Of a stretch of 64,000 nucleotides of DNA, positions 32,402 to 43,886 are shown in pieces. A program made the position numbers and the translations under genes. Under the pieces are notes generated by a model. That model saw only the letters and a list, made by a program, of their open reading frames with translations, was not told the origin of the DNA and did not search any database. How positions within the stretch are numbered: the first letter of the stretch is position 1; every line of letters begins with the position of its first letter. Origin of the DNA: Rosa chinensis (taxonomy: Eukaryota > Streptophyta > Magnoliopsida > Rosales > Rosaceae); contig NC_037093.1 of assembly GCF_002994745.2 (NCBI RefSeq), forward strand, positions 13,062,400-13,126,399, in the 5' to 3' direction.

Positions 32402-33267
32402 GTGAGCTCTCACTTCTCTCTCCTCTTTCCTTCACTGACTCAGCTTCACCTTCCTCAGTTCCTCCCTTCCCTATCCTTTCCAGTGGTAGCTCTCTGCCCT
32501 AGCGGTGGCAGGTATGGTTTCGAGTTTGATTTTGATTTCATTTCCTTCCAAAGCCACTTTCCCCAAATCTTCCTAATCTTTTAATTTCATATTAACCATC
32601 CCCTCCAACCCACTGTTCTTCCCTTTTCTTCATCTTTCCCACCAATTCTCTTCCTCTTCATGTACTCTCCATCAATTTTCTCTCCTCTTCCTCTTTCTCA
32701 AATTTCTGAATCTTTATGGTCTCTTTATGGTTCAGATGCACAACCTCCTCACCTATCATAATCAACTTAAACGAATGTTCGTGGGTCTTTCGGAGCTCCG
32801 ATTTTGGCCTCGCATTGCTTGTCTCACATCGGCTCGTTGGTGAATCCGCTGTTGCTGATCTCGATCTTACTTTCTTTTTTCATTTCTCTTTGGTTACTTT
32901 GTGGCTTTCATGTTGCGTGGCTTTCTGATGCTAATACTTGAGGATGTTTTGTATGGCTTAGAATTTGGGTTGTGGAGATCCTTGGATGGTACCGTGTTGG
33001 TTTTCTCATACGGGATTGATTGGGTTGCTTTCAAAGTTTTCGTCGGCCGATCTGGTGACGTTTCTGTGTCACCATCGAGTTTGGCTGGTAGCGGCGACGT
33101 CACTATGTCATCCCTCTCCTGCTAAATCTACACCTGGGTTGATGCATGTAGAGCTAGTTGGGCTTGTTTGTGTTTGTTTTCAGTTATTTTAGGCCCGTTT
33201 TGGGCCTCTGTTTGTAATCTCCAGTTTGTTCAATAAAAAAGTTTTCTTCCATCGCCAAAAAAAAAAA
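32402..33267 (+). other. possible poly(A)-tailed retroposon remnant
   Basis: Pyrimidine-rich start, no domain-bearing ORF, then TTTGTAATCTCCAG and GTTCAATAAAAAAG followed by a run of 12 A (33256-33267). This resembles a LINE or SINE 3' end, or a retroposed mRNA. A short match (CCCTAGCGGTGGC) to 61618 onward suggests a dispersed family. No target duplication was identified. Confidence 0.3.
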
Positions 33268-33550
33268 ACTTGCTTTTTTTTATTTGACGGAGGGACGAGC
33301 AGTTGATTTCCAGATGTGATGGCTCTTTCTCTTCGGAAGTGTGAGAAGAAATTTCCATTTGTGAGGCATGTAGTTAAAGTAAGTAAGTTCATCCATTGCT
33401 TGTAAATCACATTATAGAAGCCTCATAGCTTTATAAATGTCGACATCGACATACTTAGCCCGGTTCGTAAGAACCCTCCCAATTTGAATTGGTGATTTTG
33501 GTAGTGCATATTTAAGCGCAAGCCTCATCAGTGGAGCATCGTGGTCGCGA

Positions 33551-36500
33551 TGTTACACCCCAAATCTAGCTCACCTCTTTATTTATTTACGATCACTTAC
33601 ATTGAGTTTTTACATTCCTCAATTTCTGTTTTAATTATTAGGAAGCCCAAAAAGTTGACTTTTTATAGGATTATAATTTGCTTTTTATAGGATTATAATT
33701 TGGGAAAATTTTCTTCTTAAGAGTTGTAGAGGATGCTAAATCGAGTCTATGAACATGTGGCACGCTTAAATCGGAGTTCGTATGAAGAAATTATGGTCTA
33801 AAAAGAAAAAGTTACTATTTCTGAAAACTGATTATAAGTAAAGAATTTATCTTTGGTAAGTTGCTATTTTCAGAAAGTTACTCAAAACCCTATTCATGTT
33901 TTCTCTCCAACCGACCCGCAAAGTCAACCCGACCTGAAACGGATACCCAGTTGTAACTATATCGTCCGGCAATGGATTTGGATGCAACCGGTCCCATTCG
34001 AACGCACCTTCCTCCCTTTGTCGATCTGTGGTGGTATAGTGGTGCAATTCGAGGTGTAGAAGATGAAGCAAGGCGAAAAGCATCGCAATGGAACCATTTT
34101 GGAAACTTGGTCAGAACTCACGATTTCGGCAACCAATCAAGGTGATTCTTGTTGGGTATTAGAGCTCTTTGGGTGCTTATCCAACCCTCCAAATGGTTTG
34201 AACTGAATCGAAGTATGGAGGCAGAATCAAGGAGAAGAATTTCTAGGGCACCGATTTCTTTTGAGGTAAATTCTGACCTTTCTATGCATTTATGGGCTTG
34301 TTGTAGTTAGGAAAATGGTTGAGGATGTTGAGAGGAAGATTTTAGAATAGGTTTTGATACCCGAATAGAGGGTTGACTTGGCGGCGCGTGAGGGCCCATG
34401 GGGCCGCTATTATTGGCCTTCTAATTTGGCTACTTGGGTTGAATTTAGCTTGTAGAACTTGCAGATATGATTTTGGTGGAAATCAGAGAAAGTTTGATAT
34501 CGATCGGGAATTTCTGAAGTTTGGATTTTAGTTGTCGATTTGCTGGAAATCGGCCATTGGATTTCTCTTGATTCTGCCCTAGAACATGTAAATCGATGAA
34601 ACGATGTTAGTAGTAAAGTTTGGGTTGAATCCAAAAATGATTGGAGCTTTTAGGTTTTGGGGTGACATCAGGGTTCGGTTTTTGTTTTTTGTTATTTAAT
34701 TTCTGAACCTAGAGTTTTTGTTCATGAATATTGTTTTGTATAGGACGTGAGGAGAGTTCTGATCGACGGCAGACTTAGCTATATACTGTGAGTGAACATT
34801 TCGTTTTAAATAAATATGCATGCCTTGTTTTTATTAATTATTGTATTATTTATTTGATGCACATGAGTTGGTTTCGGAATATAAAATTCAATTTAGTTTA
34901 TTGATTTGATTTTCAGTTATTATTTTTAGAATTGAATTAAGAATAGCTTAATTAGTTGACTTGATTTTTTGTTATGTCCTTTGGAATTGAAGTTGCTTTA
35001 TGGTTTTAAATGATTTTGACGAATAAATTTCTGAAACCTATTTATTGCTTAATTGATGATTGGGAAATCGTGTTTTATTTATCAATCGCATTATCTTTTG
35101 CTATGTTTTATGAGATTGATCTCACTTAAAAAATTCCGAGTGCGGTTGGGAACTGTATTCATGCTTTGATGTACGATTATTGTTTATTACGAGATTACAG
35201 GGAAACTGTACTGATTTTTGTCTTCGTATATATTCTTTTGCCATACTTTTTGGTGATTATATTACCATGCTAGCATGTTGTACTTGTTCTGCCCTTTTAG
35301 GCGATGTGACTACTACCATTGCGATGGAGTCACAAAAGCTCTTTTCACATTTATGGTGATGGGGTGCTGCCTTAGTAGCGGTATCACGAATGCCCAGTAC
35401 CTTATCCGCCTCAGTGGCTTAAAGGTTCGGGAGTATAGGAGTACTTTTTGCCTAAGTGGCTATTACCCGAGCCTAGGAGGCTCACTTGTATGGCTATTGT
35501 CTTCTCCTATTTGTACTTTGCTATTTTTGACTAGTGGGGTTAGTTGGTTTTATTCTTTCGAGTGTTTTCCTACATGCTTGCATGTATCGTTGATTTTATA
35601 AATGTACAAGTGGGAAAGTATCATTTATTTTCGTCCACTCATGCATGCTAACATTTTTTTTATTTACTTTCTCCTAAGCCATTCTTTTTCAAATGCCCAG
35701 TTTACAAATTAATTTTTCGGCATTTGTAGGAGTTGAGGCATAGCACTTGCATTCATTGCTGTCATCTTGTCCATAGGTTATCTGTTTAACTTACTAGTTG
35801 TTATTTCAGTTTCTTATCTTAGACTGCTTTGATTACCTTGAGATGTTATTTAAACTCGAAGTATTTATTCAAGGTCTACGACCTGACTATGAGAGAATGT
35901 GGAGATTTGTATTGAATAAATTTGTTGACGTTACCTATTGAATCTCTTTTGTTTTGGGAATTAAAAGTTGAGATGTTTTTATTTGGTTGTGGATCGAGTT
36001 GATATTATTTGGGGAGCATGGTGGCTCTATAAGTATAAGGGTGGATTTTGTTTGGAAGTGTATATTGTGTTTTTTACAGGAGTTGATAGTCCACTTTTAG
36101 GGAAAATTCTGCCGAATTTTTGATAGAACTTCTCTGAAACCCTGCAGTATTACCTTGGGTGAAATCTATGGCAAATCCTGTCACATAATGTCACAGAGGG
36201 GGTTAATCAATTTGCTATATCCAATTTTGGGTTTGGTTTTGATCTTAAACTTGGGCCATGGTTTCATGAATTCATAATTAGAGATGACGATATAGACTGC
36301 TTCATGAAAACCCCGCCGGGGGGGGGGGGGGGGGTTAAATGATGTTGGCGATGGCTCCAATAGTGATGATGACTTTAGGTTGAAGCCCATGGTGGCTAGG
36401 GTTTCTTCTTCTGCCATAGGGTTTGGTTTTGGTGATGGGCTTGAGCTTACGAACCTGCTAGTTTATTAACTTAATTATAATTTAGTTTTCACTATTTTAA

Positions 36501-36591
36501 TCTTATGGGTCACTCCTGCTCCTAAGGGAGTGGCCTATATGAATGGAGAAGTTTTGGTAACCACACATAAATATTGGTACGAGGTGTGACA
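33551..36591 (+). mobile_element. giant LTR of a gypsy-like element, probably solo
   Basis: 3041-bp block with TGTTACACCCC at the start and GAGGTGTGACA at the end, typical inverted short termini of plant gypsy LTRs. It shares with the 7208-10043 LTR a conserved stretch near its 5' end (AGTTGACTTTTT, then AGTTGTAG...GATGCTAAATCGAG, near 33653-33800) and an internal pattern of imperfect sub-repeats near 35290-35500. No coding domain is seen. The flanks (CGCGA and TTATT) are not duplicated, so it may have arisen by recombination between elements or lost its duplication. Confidence 0.6.
36318..36334. repeat. poly-G run of 17
   Basis: Uninterrupted G tract inside the LTR-like block. Such runs are prone to sequencing-length error, so the exact count is uncertain. 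Confidence 0.8.
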
Positions 36592-36892
36592 TTATTTTTA
36601 GCTCACTCTATACTCGTTTATCAATCTTTTTGTGCCTTAGCGCTTAATGTGTAGTAAGTATAATATTTGTGTGGAGTTTACTTTCATCGAGCCACAATAT
36701 GACAAGTTTCTTTGTAACGTTACCACATTATCCATAAATTTATTGATTGTCTATTCTCATTTTTGTGCTAGATACAAAGAATTTAGTCTGCAATTTTTAA
36801 ACAATGATTTTGACATGCCACTTTGCTTTCATTTTTTTAAAACCATAATTTTATTGATGTTTTGTTGTTTTTTTGGCAATCAATTTCATTGA
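36592..36892. other. AT-rich spacer, nothing recognised
   Basis: AT-rich DNA between the giant LTR and the hairpin element. No gene or repeat boundary is seen. Confidence 0.6.
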
Positions 36893-37150
36893 GAGCAAGT
36901 CCACCCGTTGAGCTTGACAGGTCAAGACTATTCACTGCCTTTTGTTTTGTATTTCCACTATTGAGGTTGGCCGGTCATATACTGTTCACAAAATGTCAAG
37001 AATGGTCACTCTTGACTAAGTTGACTACGAAAGTGACCATTCTTGACATTTTGTGAACAATATCTGACCGGCCAAGCTCAATAGTGGAAATACAAGGCAA
37101 AAAAACAGTGAATAGTCTTGACCGGTCAAGCTCAACGGGTGGACTTGCTC
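36893..37150. mobile_element. long-hairpin MITE / foldback element
   Basis: A 258-bp near-perfect palindrome. The left arm starts GAGCAAGTCCACCCG and the right arm ends in its reverse complement. Arms of about 125 bp stay paired almost throughout, with a small indel near CTTTTG/CAAAAAA and a loop around TTGACTAAGTTGACTACG (about 37012-37030). No ORF. No target duplication could be assigned, so the superfamily is open. If transcribed it would form a long hairpin RNA. Confidence 0.85.
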
Positions 37151-37663
37151 CGATGGATTTGATGTTCAAGAAGACATATAAAACAAATAGAAGCATGTAC
37201 AGCCAATTTGCCATTAGAGGCATCTAAGCCGTCCATATAATGGCCGTAGTTTTCAGAAACAATATAGAATCCAAAAAGCTGTAAAAGCCCCTTTGCCTCT
37301 GTATCTCTTTATCTGTGATTCTTTGAGCATTAAACCCTCCACAAACTCACAGCACTCTCTCTGGGCTTCATCTTGCAAAAGCCCAAATCCACAGTTTTGC
37401 TCAAAATCAAAAGTCTAGGTGCCAGTCAAGTCTTTAACTCCAAATCAAACTCATCTGGAATTTCCTCTACTCCCATAAATCCCCAAATCCCATTCAACCC
37501 CATAACAAAGGCTTCGATTCTTTTCTGAATGAAAACCCAATCCCAGATTCCGATTCCTCTTCGTTAATTATCGAATCGGTTAGGGCTTTGCTTGATCGGT
37601 AGGATCCAAGTTGCTTGGCTTTTCGGTAAAGTATCGAACTTTGTAGCGGAGCTCTGCTATGAG
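37151..37663 (+). other. promoter and 5' UTR exon region of the NYN/LOTUS gene
   Basis: Pyrimidine-rich leader-like sequence ending CTATGAG|GTAACC, a good 5' splice site at 37664. The transcription start is not visible from sequence alone; leader exon character begins by about 37300. Confidence 0.5.
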
Positions 37664-38930
37664 GTAACCCTTTTCTCCATCTGTTCTTATTGTTCTAAAG
37701 CTATATTCTTTGGTTGAATTTCTCATAATGGTTTTGATCGGACTATCAAATTGGGGTTGGTTTTAGGGTTCTTATTTGGTCGAAGCTTTTTGATTCATTA
37801 TCTGTCACTAGAACACAAAATTAGCAAATATTTTAGGGTCATGTTATTGATTGTCAGAGTGCTTTTCTATGCTATATGATTAATTGAAGTTATTGGTTGC
37901 GATCAATTCAATTCGATCCGAAAGTAGTTATCTTTTATAATAAAATGGCCAATTGCATAGTTAATGAGAGTATATATTGCTAATATCTTGTTGGGTTGCT
38001 GCACCAAGCTGTGATCAATAGTTCACATCATCTATTGTAAGCTTGGTGTCTTGAAACATTTATGAATTTGAGTAAAGCATCCATACGTTCCAGCTACCTG
38101 TTTGGGGGATCTGTCTGGTTGCTTTAGCTATACGGAAAAGGGTGTTTAGGGAATGTGATGTGAGCTGGGACATTTGAAGCCCAATTGTGTGACTTCAGTG
38201 TGAAAGGTTCTGTGCTGTAATGGTTGTGTTTTGGGTCATCTAGATGAAAGAAGAACAAGATAATGTTTAAGAATGTGAGTGGGATGACTTTGGCAGATTT
38301 TGGGATGGAGTTTGCTTTGGGTTTGGGGCATAGCTCATTTGCTATTCACTTAGATTGGATTGCAGCAGTTGGTTTATTCTGTTGCTCCTAAGCTTTGTGT
38401 TTCTTCCTTGTTTCCTGGTGTTTCTCTTGCTGTAGTTTGGGGTTCTTCTAAGTGGATGTCTTGTCCACTTAGTTGTAAGGTTTCTTTCGATCAACAATGA
38501 ATTTCACCATTACTAAGAAGAAACTAAAAGAAAACTAAGAAAGGAATAGGAAGTAAGAGGACCAAAAAAAATTGGGACAAGCTTGAGCCGTGAGGTCAAT
38601 AATAGAGAGAGAATTATTCAGGATTGAGAGAAAGAGAGCTGACAGAGTGATGACAAGTAAAAGAAAGGAGAGTTTAGAAGAGGTGTTTGATTGAGAGTGA
38701 ACATGATTGGTGAGTAAGAGCGATGGGATTCTAGAGTGAGAGAAGCACTTCCTTTTTCTTTTTTTATAAGATTATGAGACATGATACAATTTTGTTTGAG
38801 TGGCTGGTTTACCTTCAGATAACTCTGCTTCTTCAAACATATGTTATCTATATCACGGGATTCAACTTTTGCTTGAGCTTGTTGTTTATAATTTGTTTTT
38901 CTTATCATTTTCTTTTATCTGCGTAAGCAG
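37664..38930 (+). other. putative 5' UTR intron of the NYN/LOTUS gene
   Basis: 1267-bp intron with GTAACC at the start and GCGTAAGCAG at the end; T-rich as in plant introns. It would place the start codon 24 nt after the 3' splice site. Confidence 0.55.
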
Positions 38931-38953
38931 GTAGGCTTGAGTTTTGAGCTGTG

Positions 38954-40486
38954 ATGGCTTGCCAAAATACATCGACATCAATAGTGCCTTCAGAACCGTC
39001 CGAGCAAAGAGGATCTTATATGCTAGATGCAAACACGAACGCACTTCAAGCTCCAATGAACCAGCCAATCCGAAGCTTCTGTGAAGGTCCTGTGGCTATC
39101 CTTTGGGATATTGAAAACTGCCCTGTCCCAAGTGATGTTCGTCCTGAAGATGTAGCTGGTAACATAAGAATGGCTTTGCAGGTACATCCTGTAATTAAAG
39201 GAGCTGTTGTTACGTTTGCTGCGTATGGGGACTTTAATGCCTTCCCTAGGCGGCTCCGCGAGGGATGTCAGAGAACTGGTGTTAAACTCGTTGATGTTCC
39301 AAATGGAAGAAAGGATGCGGCTGACAAGGCCATCTTGGTTGATATGTTCTTGTTTGCCCTTGACAATCCTCCACCATCTTCCATCATGCTGATATCTGGG
39401 GATGTTGATTTTGCTCCAGCGCTCCATATACTTGGGCAACGTGGGTACACAGTGATTCTAGTAATACCTTCTGGAGTGGGCGTTTCATCTGCTCTCAGCA
39501 ATGCAGGAAAGTTTGTGTGGGACTGGCCTAGTGTGGCTCGTGGGGAAGGGTTTGTGCCTACAACCAAGTTTCAAATGCATCCTCGTGGAGGACAGGCTGA
39601 TATTGCTGGCTATTTCATGGGTTGCCATATTAATGATCATATGGATGAAGAAGAAGCTATTTTATACAGGGGGATCTCACAAAGCTATTACAATTCAAGA
39701 GATTTTTCAATAGTGTCACAATCTTTATCTGAATATAACAGTAGTTCCTTAATGATGCCTGGCGGTCCTGCTGCCTTGAGGTCACACAGTCTCCCATCTG
39801 GTCTCAATGAAGTTCCTGCTGGACCTATTATTTCCACTGATCAAAATGAATCTACTTGGTGGGTTCAACCAGGGGACCTAAATGGTCTGAGGGCACAGCT
39901 TGAAAAGTTACTTGAACTTTCTGGAGGTTGCATGCCTCTTACTCGAGTTCCTTGCGAGTATCAGAAAGCTTTTGGAAGACCTCTCTATGTATCAGAGTAT
40001 GGCGCATTTAAGCTTGTTAATCTGTTTAAGAAGTTGGGTGACACAATGACGGTAGATGGTAAAGGGCATAAGAAATTTGTTTACCTCCGAAACTGGAAAA
40101 CAGGCCCTAGTGCCCCACCTCTGATTTCAACTGGGAAGGATAATAGTAGGAAAGGGAAGGGGACTCAGGAAGAGAGTATGGCTATTATTACAGGTAATGG
40201 CTCATCAGATGAGTTCTCAGAGGAGGAAAGAGTAGTTGTAGAGGAGCATGATGATAACCTAGAGCACTTCAAATATGAGTTGCAGGAGATTCTTGTTAGC
40301 TACTCTTGTCGGATTTTTTTGGGTTGTTTTGAGGCTATCTACCAGCAAAGGTACAAAAAACCCTTGGACTGTCAAAAGTTTGGTGTCGATCAACTGGAGG
40401 AGCTGTTTAAGAAGGTGACTGATGTGGTGGTGTTACTTGAAGAGCCTATTAGCAAGAGGAAGTTCCTGGCTGCAAGCGGTGGCTGA
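38954..40486 (+). CDS. NYN-domain RNase with two LOTUS domains (MARF1-like)
   Basis: Single-exon CDS of 510 residues; the ATG at 38954 is the first one in frame (a GTG precedes it). The NYN domain (about residues 45-195, PIN-like nuclease fold) has the acidic residues in order: Asp52 in LWDIENC, Asp121/Asp124 in KDAADKAI, and Asp150/Asp152 in SGDVDFAP. Two OST-HTH/LOTUS RNA-binding domains follow: about 300-385 (LEKLLELSGGCMPLTRVP) and about 435-500 (LQEILVSYSCRIFLGCFEAIY). This is the layout of plant relatives of meiosis regulator and mRNA stability factor 1. A role in RNA cleavage or turnover is inferred from the family; the substrate is unknown. An acidic linker lies between the LOTUS domains. 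Intact. Confidence 0.92.
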   Translation: MACQNTSTSIVPSEPSEQRGSYMLDANTNALQAPMNQPIRSFCEGPVAILWDIENCPVPSDVRPEDVAGNIRMALQVHPVIKGAVVTFAAYGDFNAFPRRLREGCQRTGVKLVDVPNGRKDAADKAILVDMFLFALDNPPPSSIMLISGDVDFAPALHILGQRGYTVILVIPSGVGVSSALSNAGKFVWDWPSVARGEGFVPTTKFQMHPRGGQADIAGYFMGCHINDHMDEEEAILYRGISQSYYNSRDFSIVSQSLSEYNSSSLMMPGGPAALRSHSLPSGLNEVPAGPIISTDQNESTWWVQPGDLNGLRAQLEKLLELSGGCMPLTRVPCEYQKAFGRPLYVSEYGAFKLVNLFKKLGDTMTVDGKGHKKFVYLRNWKTGPSAPPLISTGKDNSRKGKGTQEESMAIITGNGSSDEFSEEERVVVEEHDDNLEHFKYELQEILVSYSCRIFLGCFEAIYQQRYKKPLDCQKFGVDQLEELFKKVTDVVVLLEEPISKRKFLAASGG

Positions 40487-40964
40487 CAAAATCAGCTTGC
40501 TGTTGTTTTTAGCAATAGTCTGATGTTTTCATCTTGTGTGTGCGCCAAAGGCTTTAGGTATGCTTATGCAGCCTGGTGTTTCTTCCTCGCCTTTTTTCAA
40601 TTTTTTATTTAGGACACAGAGAAAGAAAAAAAAAGATGACAGTAGAGGCTGGGAGCACGTTTTTTATGTTCAATGTGTCCCGCATAGAATTGATGTTTAC
40701 TACTGACATTTCTATGCAAGACTCATGCCCAGTCATTTGTAACTGATCAACTGCTAATGGTAGATCTAAATGTAAATTTACATGTATGTTACTTCTCTGT
40801 GTGATTATAGTAATAAACAGAAGTTAAAGTCTGCTGCACCCCCAACAAAATCTATGATTCTACATAACACATTGCTTTAATTGATACTTATCATTGCATG
40901 TAACTGATCACCAAATGCTGGAATGCTACACCATATGCTTTGGTTGCTTCGACAGAATCAAGAC
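40487..40964. other. convergent 3' flanks, no gene
   Basis: Shared 3' region of the NYN/LOTUS gene (plus) and the UGT pseudogene (minus). Contains a possible poly(A) signal (AATAAACAG near 40812). Nothing else is seen. Confidence 0.6.
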
Positions 40965-41738
40965 CTAAGGGACTAGGGACTTTAACTCTTCAATTAGAGC
41001 AGTTAAATCGCGGTATGATGAACCACCTTCTTCAACAGCCCTGCTTGCCATCTCTCTAAGCGCTTTAGCTCTGCTTCTCATTTCCTCTGCTTCATCCCCC
41101 ACCATGATTTCAGCGACTGCCTTCTCTATGGCCTCCCTCTTCACACTTTCCTCCCCAAATGTAGCCCACTTTTCGGCACCAACGGCAACCCCAATCCTAA
41201 GTAACTCAGTCACCAGCTTCTCATTGTAAAACTGCTCTCCGGACACCGGCCATGTGATCATTGGAACCCCAGCAGACACTCCTTCAAGGATCGAGTTCCA
41301 CCCGCAATGAGTGACAAAGGCCCCAGTTGCTTCATGTTCAAGAATTAGTAGTTGGGGAGCCCAGCCTCTCATTATGAGTCCCTTACCCTCCAGTCTCTGC
41401 TCAAACTCTTTAGGCAATCACTCTTCTTTATCATGCTTTTCCTTCTTCACAACCCAGATGAATTGCTGCTGAGAAGCCTCAAGAGCCAAGGCAATCTCTA
41501 TGAGCTGACAATCACTGAAATTGGTGAGGCTTCCAAAACAGATATAAACAACTGAATTTGGTTCCTTAGAATTAAGCCAATTCATGAACTCGTGTACTTC
41601 ATCAACAGATCCTCCCATTCCCCTCTCTAATTTATCTGTTTCTGCCTTGTTGCATAGAAAAACCAGGCCGATATGCCATGAAAAGATCAAGAGAAACTTG
41701 ATCGGTTTATCTTTAATATTATAACCTGTTTCTTCCAA
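40965..41738 (-). pseudogene. UGT73-type glycosyltransferase pseudogene
   Basis: Tandem paralogue of the intact gene at 42438-43886, same strand. The donor-binding half is well kept. The PSPG box starts WAPQLLILEHEATGAF and ends SGEQ. Two lesions kill it. The N-terminal acceptor domain (roughly the first 220-250 residues) is absent, its place taken by a short degenerate lead-in (41640-41738). A TGA at 41418-41420 stands where the intact gene has the Trp of EEWLPEGFEQR. Similarity to the intact copy is otherwise high, so the duplication and loss are fairly recent. Confidence 0.88.
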
Positions 41739-42437
41739 ACTATCCAGTCCTCATTGTTTCACAATTCACACTATTTGTTTCAAAGTTGATTACTACTCCT
41801 TCCCGAAAGAAGTGTGATGATGGAGAAGTAACTGAACTAGTAAAGTAGTATGAGGCTGACTGGTTTTCCACTCTATATTTGCTTCTGAAAGTTTTGTGGT
41901 GAAGAAGGAATTGAACTGGTAATGCTTGACTCGAGGGACCAGTTGATAGAGCTGGTATATATAAATGTGTTGATTGCTGTTCTATGGGACACTATTTGAT
42001 TATTCAATTTTGAACATAAACTTCAAAGAAGACATTATTTTTGTTTGCTGAGGTGAATACAAATTTTTTTTTTAAAGAACAACTTCGGCAGAATGGATTT
42101 GTTCTTACTTCGTTTGGCATTATGCTGTGAAACTTATTAATTTTGTTGTTTTTCGGTGGGTTTATTTGGCACTTGCATTCTTACATATTTATCATTTTCC
42201 GATTGATGACTCCTCTTCAGTTTCTGATTAGGATTTTATTGCCTTACCAGAAACAAAGAAAAATGGATTCTATGGCTTATTAGTTATCATACATGTTGAA
42301 ACATAATTACTCTTTTTCCATTTATTTGAACTTTTACAAAGTATATGTGGTGTGCCAACAATACAAATTAGTGAATGAAACTTTTCCTTCTCAAAGCAGA
42401 AATTGTTGGCATTTTTGTTGCTTCAAGAGCAGTTAAA
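41739..42437. other. spacer between tandem UGT copies
   Basis: AT-rich, no ORF of note. The missing N-terminal half of the pseudogene is not recognisable here. Confidence 0.6.
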
Positions 42438-43886
42438 TCAAGACCCGAGAGACTTCAACTTTTCAATTAGAGCAGTTAAATCAGAGAACGATGAACCACC
42501 ATCTTCAACTGCCCTCCTTGCGAGCTCTCTGAGCTCAAGAACTTTGCTCCTCATTTTCTCTTTTTCATGACCGACCATGAATTCAGTCACAGCCTTCTCT
42601 ATAGCCTCCCTCTTCACATTGGCTTCTCTCTGCACACTATCATCCTCCCACTTTTGAGCACCAATGGCAATCCCAATGCCAAGTATCTGAGTCACCAACT
42701 TCTCATTGAAAAACTGGTCTGCAGACACTGGCCAGGTGATCATTGGAACCCCAGAAGACACCCCTTCAAGGATTGAGTTCCACCCACAATGAGTGACAAA
42801 GGCCCCAACTGCTTCATGTTGAAGAATCAGTAGTTGGGGAGCCCAACCTCTTATAATCAGTCCCTTTCCCTCCACTCTCTGCTCAAATCCTTCGGGCAAC
42901 CACTCTTCTTTATCATTCTTTTCTTTCTTCACAACCCAAATGAATTGCTGTCGAGAAGCCTCAAGAGCCAAGGCGATTTCTAAGAGCTGACAATCACTGA
43001 AATTGGTGAGGCTTCCAAAACATATATAAACAACTGAATTGGGTTTCTTAGAATTAAGCCAGTTCAAGCAGTCATGTACTTCATCAACCGAGCCTTCCCT
43101 TCCCCTCTCTACTTTATCTTTTTCTGTCTCGCATAAAGAAGCAGGGCCGATATGCCATGCTTTCCTGCCAAACACCTTCCTATAATGATCTGCATAATCT
43201 GGTTCAAGTTCATAGAAGCTGTTAACTATAATCCCATAGCTTGTTTCATCAGCCTCTATGGATGCTTTGACCAATTTGATGAGTTCTGACTCACCCTCTA
43301 GAATAAGAAAAGGAGCTAGTTTGTTTTTTGTCATCTTGATCTCATCTGGAAGACCAGGAATAACAAAAGATTCTGAATCAGATGAAACCGCCGTCTGAGG
43401 TTTGTACCGCATCACACTAGTTGAAGCACACAAGGGAAAAAAACCAGCTCCATGAAAGATGATCCTTGGAATCCCAAACTTGGCAGCAACATCTGTAGCC
43501 CAAGGAAACATAGCGTCTGCAACAAGACAGTGAGGACGATGTTGGTCTAAAATCGGCTCAACCTGTTGCTGAAACAGAATGATGGCTTTGAAGTACTTTT
43601 CCACCTGCTCTTGGTTTTTACGCAAGTTTGTCCTTTCAATTCCTTCAGGCAACCCGACTTCAGTTGATGGGAATTTGATGACAAGAAGTTCAATTTTAAA
43701 ACCCAAACTTTTGCTAGTTTGGATTGCTTTGGAGAAAAGTGGTGCATTGACAGGGGTGGTTATTAAGGTGGATTTTACACCACGTGAAGCAAATAGTTTG
43801 GCTATGTCTATAAGGGGTAAAGTGTGACCTTGAGCCATGTAGGGAAGGAAGAAAATGTGAAGCTGCTGATCAGTTTTGGTTTCCAT
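42438..43886 (-). CDS. UDP-glycosyltransferase, UGT73 family
   Basis: Single-exon, 482-residue family-1 glycosyltransferase that attaches a sugar from a UDP donor to a small hydrophobic acceptor in the cytosol. The first in-frame ATG is at 43886 (METKTDQQ); the frame upstream opens only with TTG. Catalytic His21 lies in AQGHTLP and its partner Asp124 in VADAMF. The PSPG donor box spans residues 348-391, from WAPQLLIL to SADQ; the closing Gln favours UDP-glucose, and the Glu/Asp before it is Asp. The N-terminal LPYMAQGHTLPLIDIAKLF and GAGFFPLC segments are typical of group D/UGT73. The acceptor (flavonoid, coumarin, terpenoid or other) cannot be told from sequence. A truncated sister lies downstream. 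Confidence 0.93.
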   Translation of the reverse strand: METKTDQQLHIFFLPYMAQGHTLPLIDIAKLFASRGVKSTLITTPVNAPLFSKAIQTSKSLGFKIELLVIKFPSTEVGLPEGIERTNLRKNQEQVEKYFKAIILFQQQVEPILDQHRPHCLVADAMFPWATDVAAKFGIPRIIFHGAGFFPLCASTSVMRYKPQTAVSSDSESFVIPGLPDEIKMTKNKLAPFLILEGESELIKLVKASIEADETSYGIIVNSFYELEPDYADHYRKVFGRKAWHIGPASLCETEKDKVERGREGSVDEVHDCLNWLNSKKPNSVVYICFGSLTNFSDCQLLEIALALEASRQQFIWVVKKEKNDKEEWLPEGFEQRVEGKGLIIRGWAPQLLILQHEAVGAFVTHCGWNSILEGVSSGVPMITWPVSADQFFNEKLVTQILGIGIAIGAQKWEDDSVQREANVKREAIEKAVTEFMVGHEKEKMRSKVLELRELARRAVEDGGSSFSDLTALIEKLKSLGS

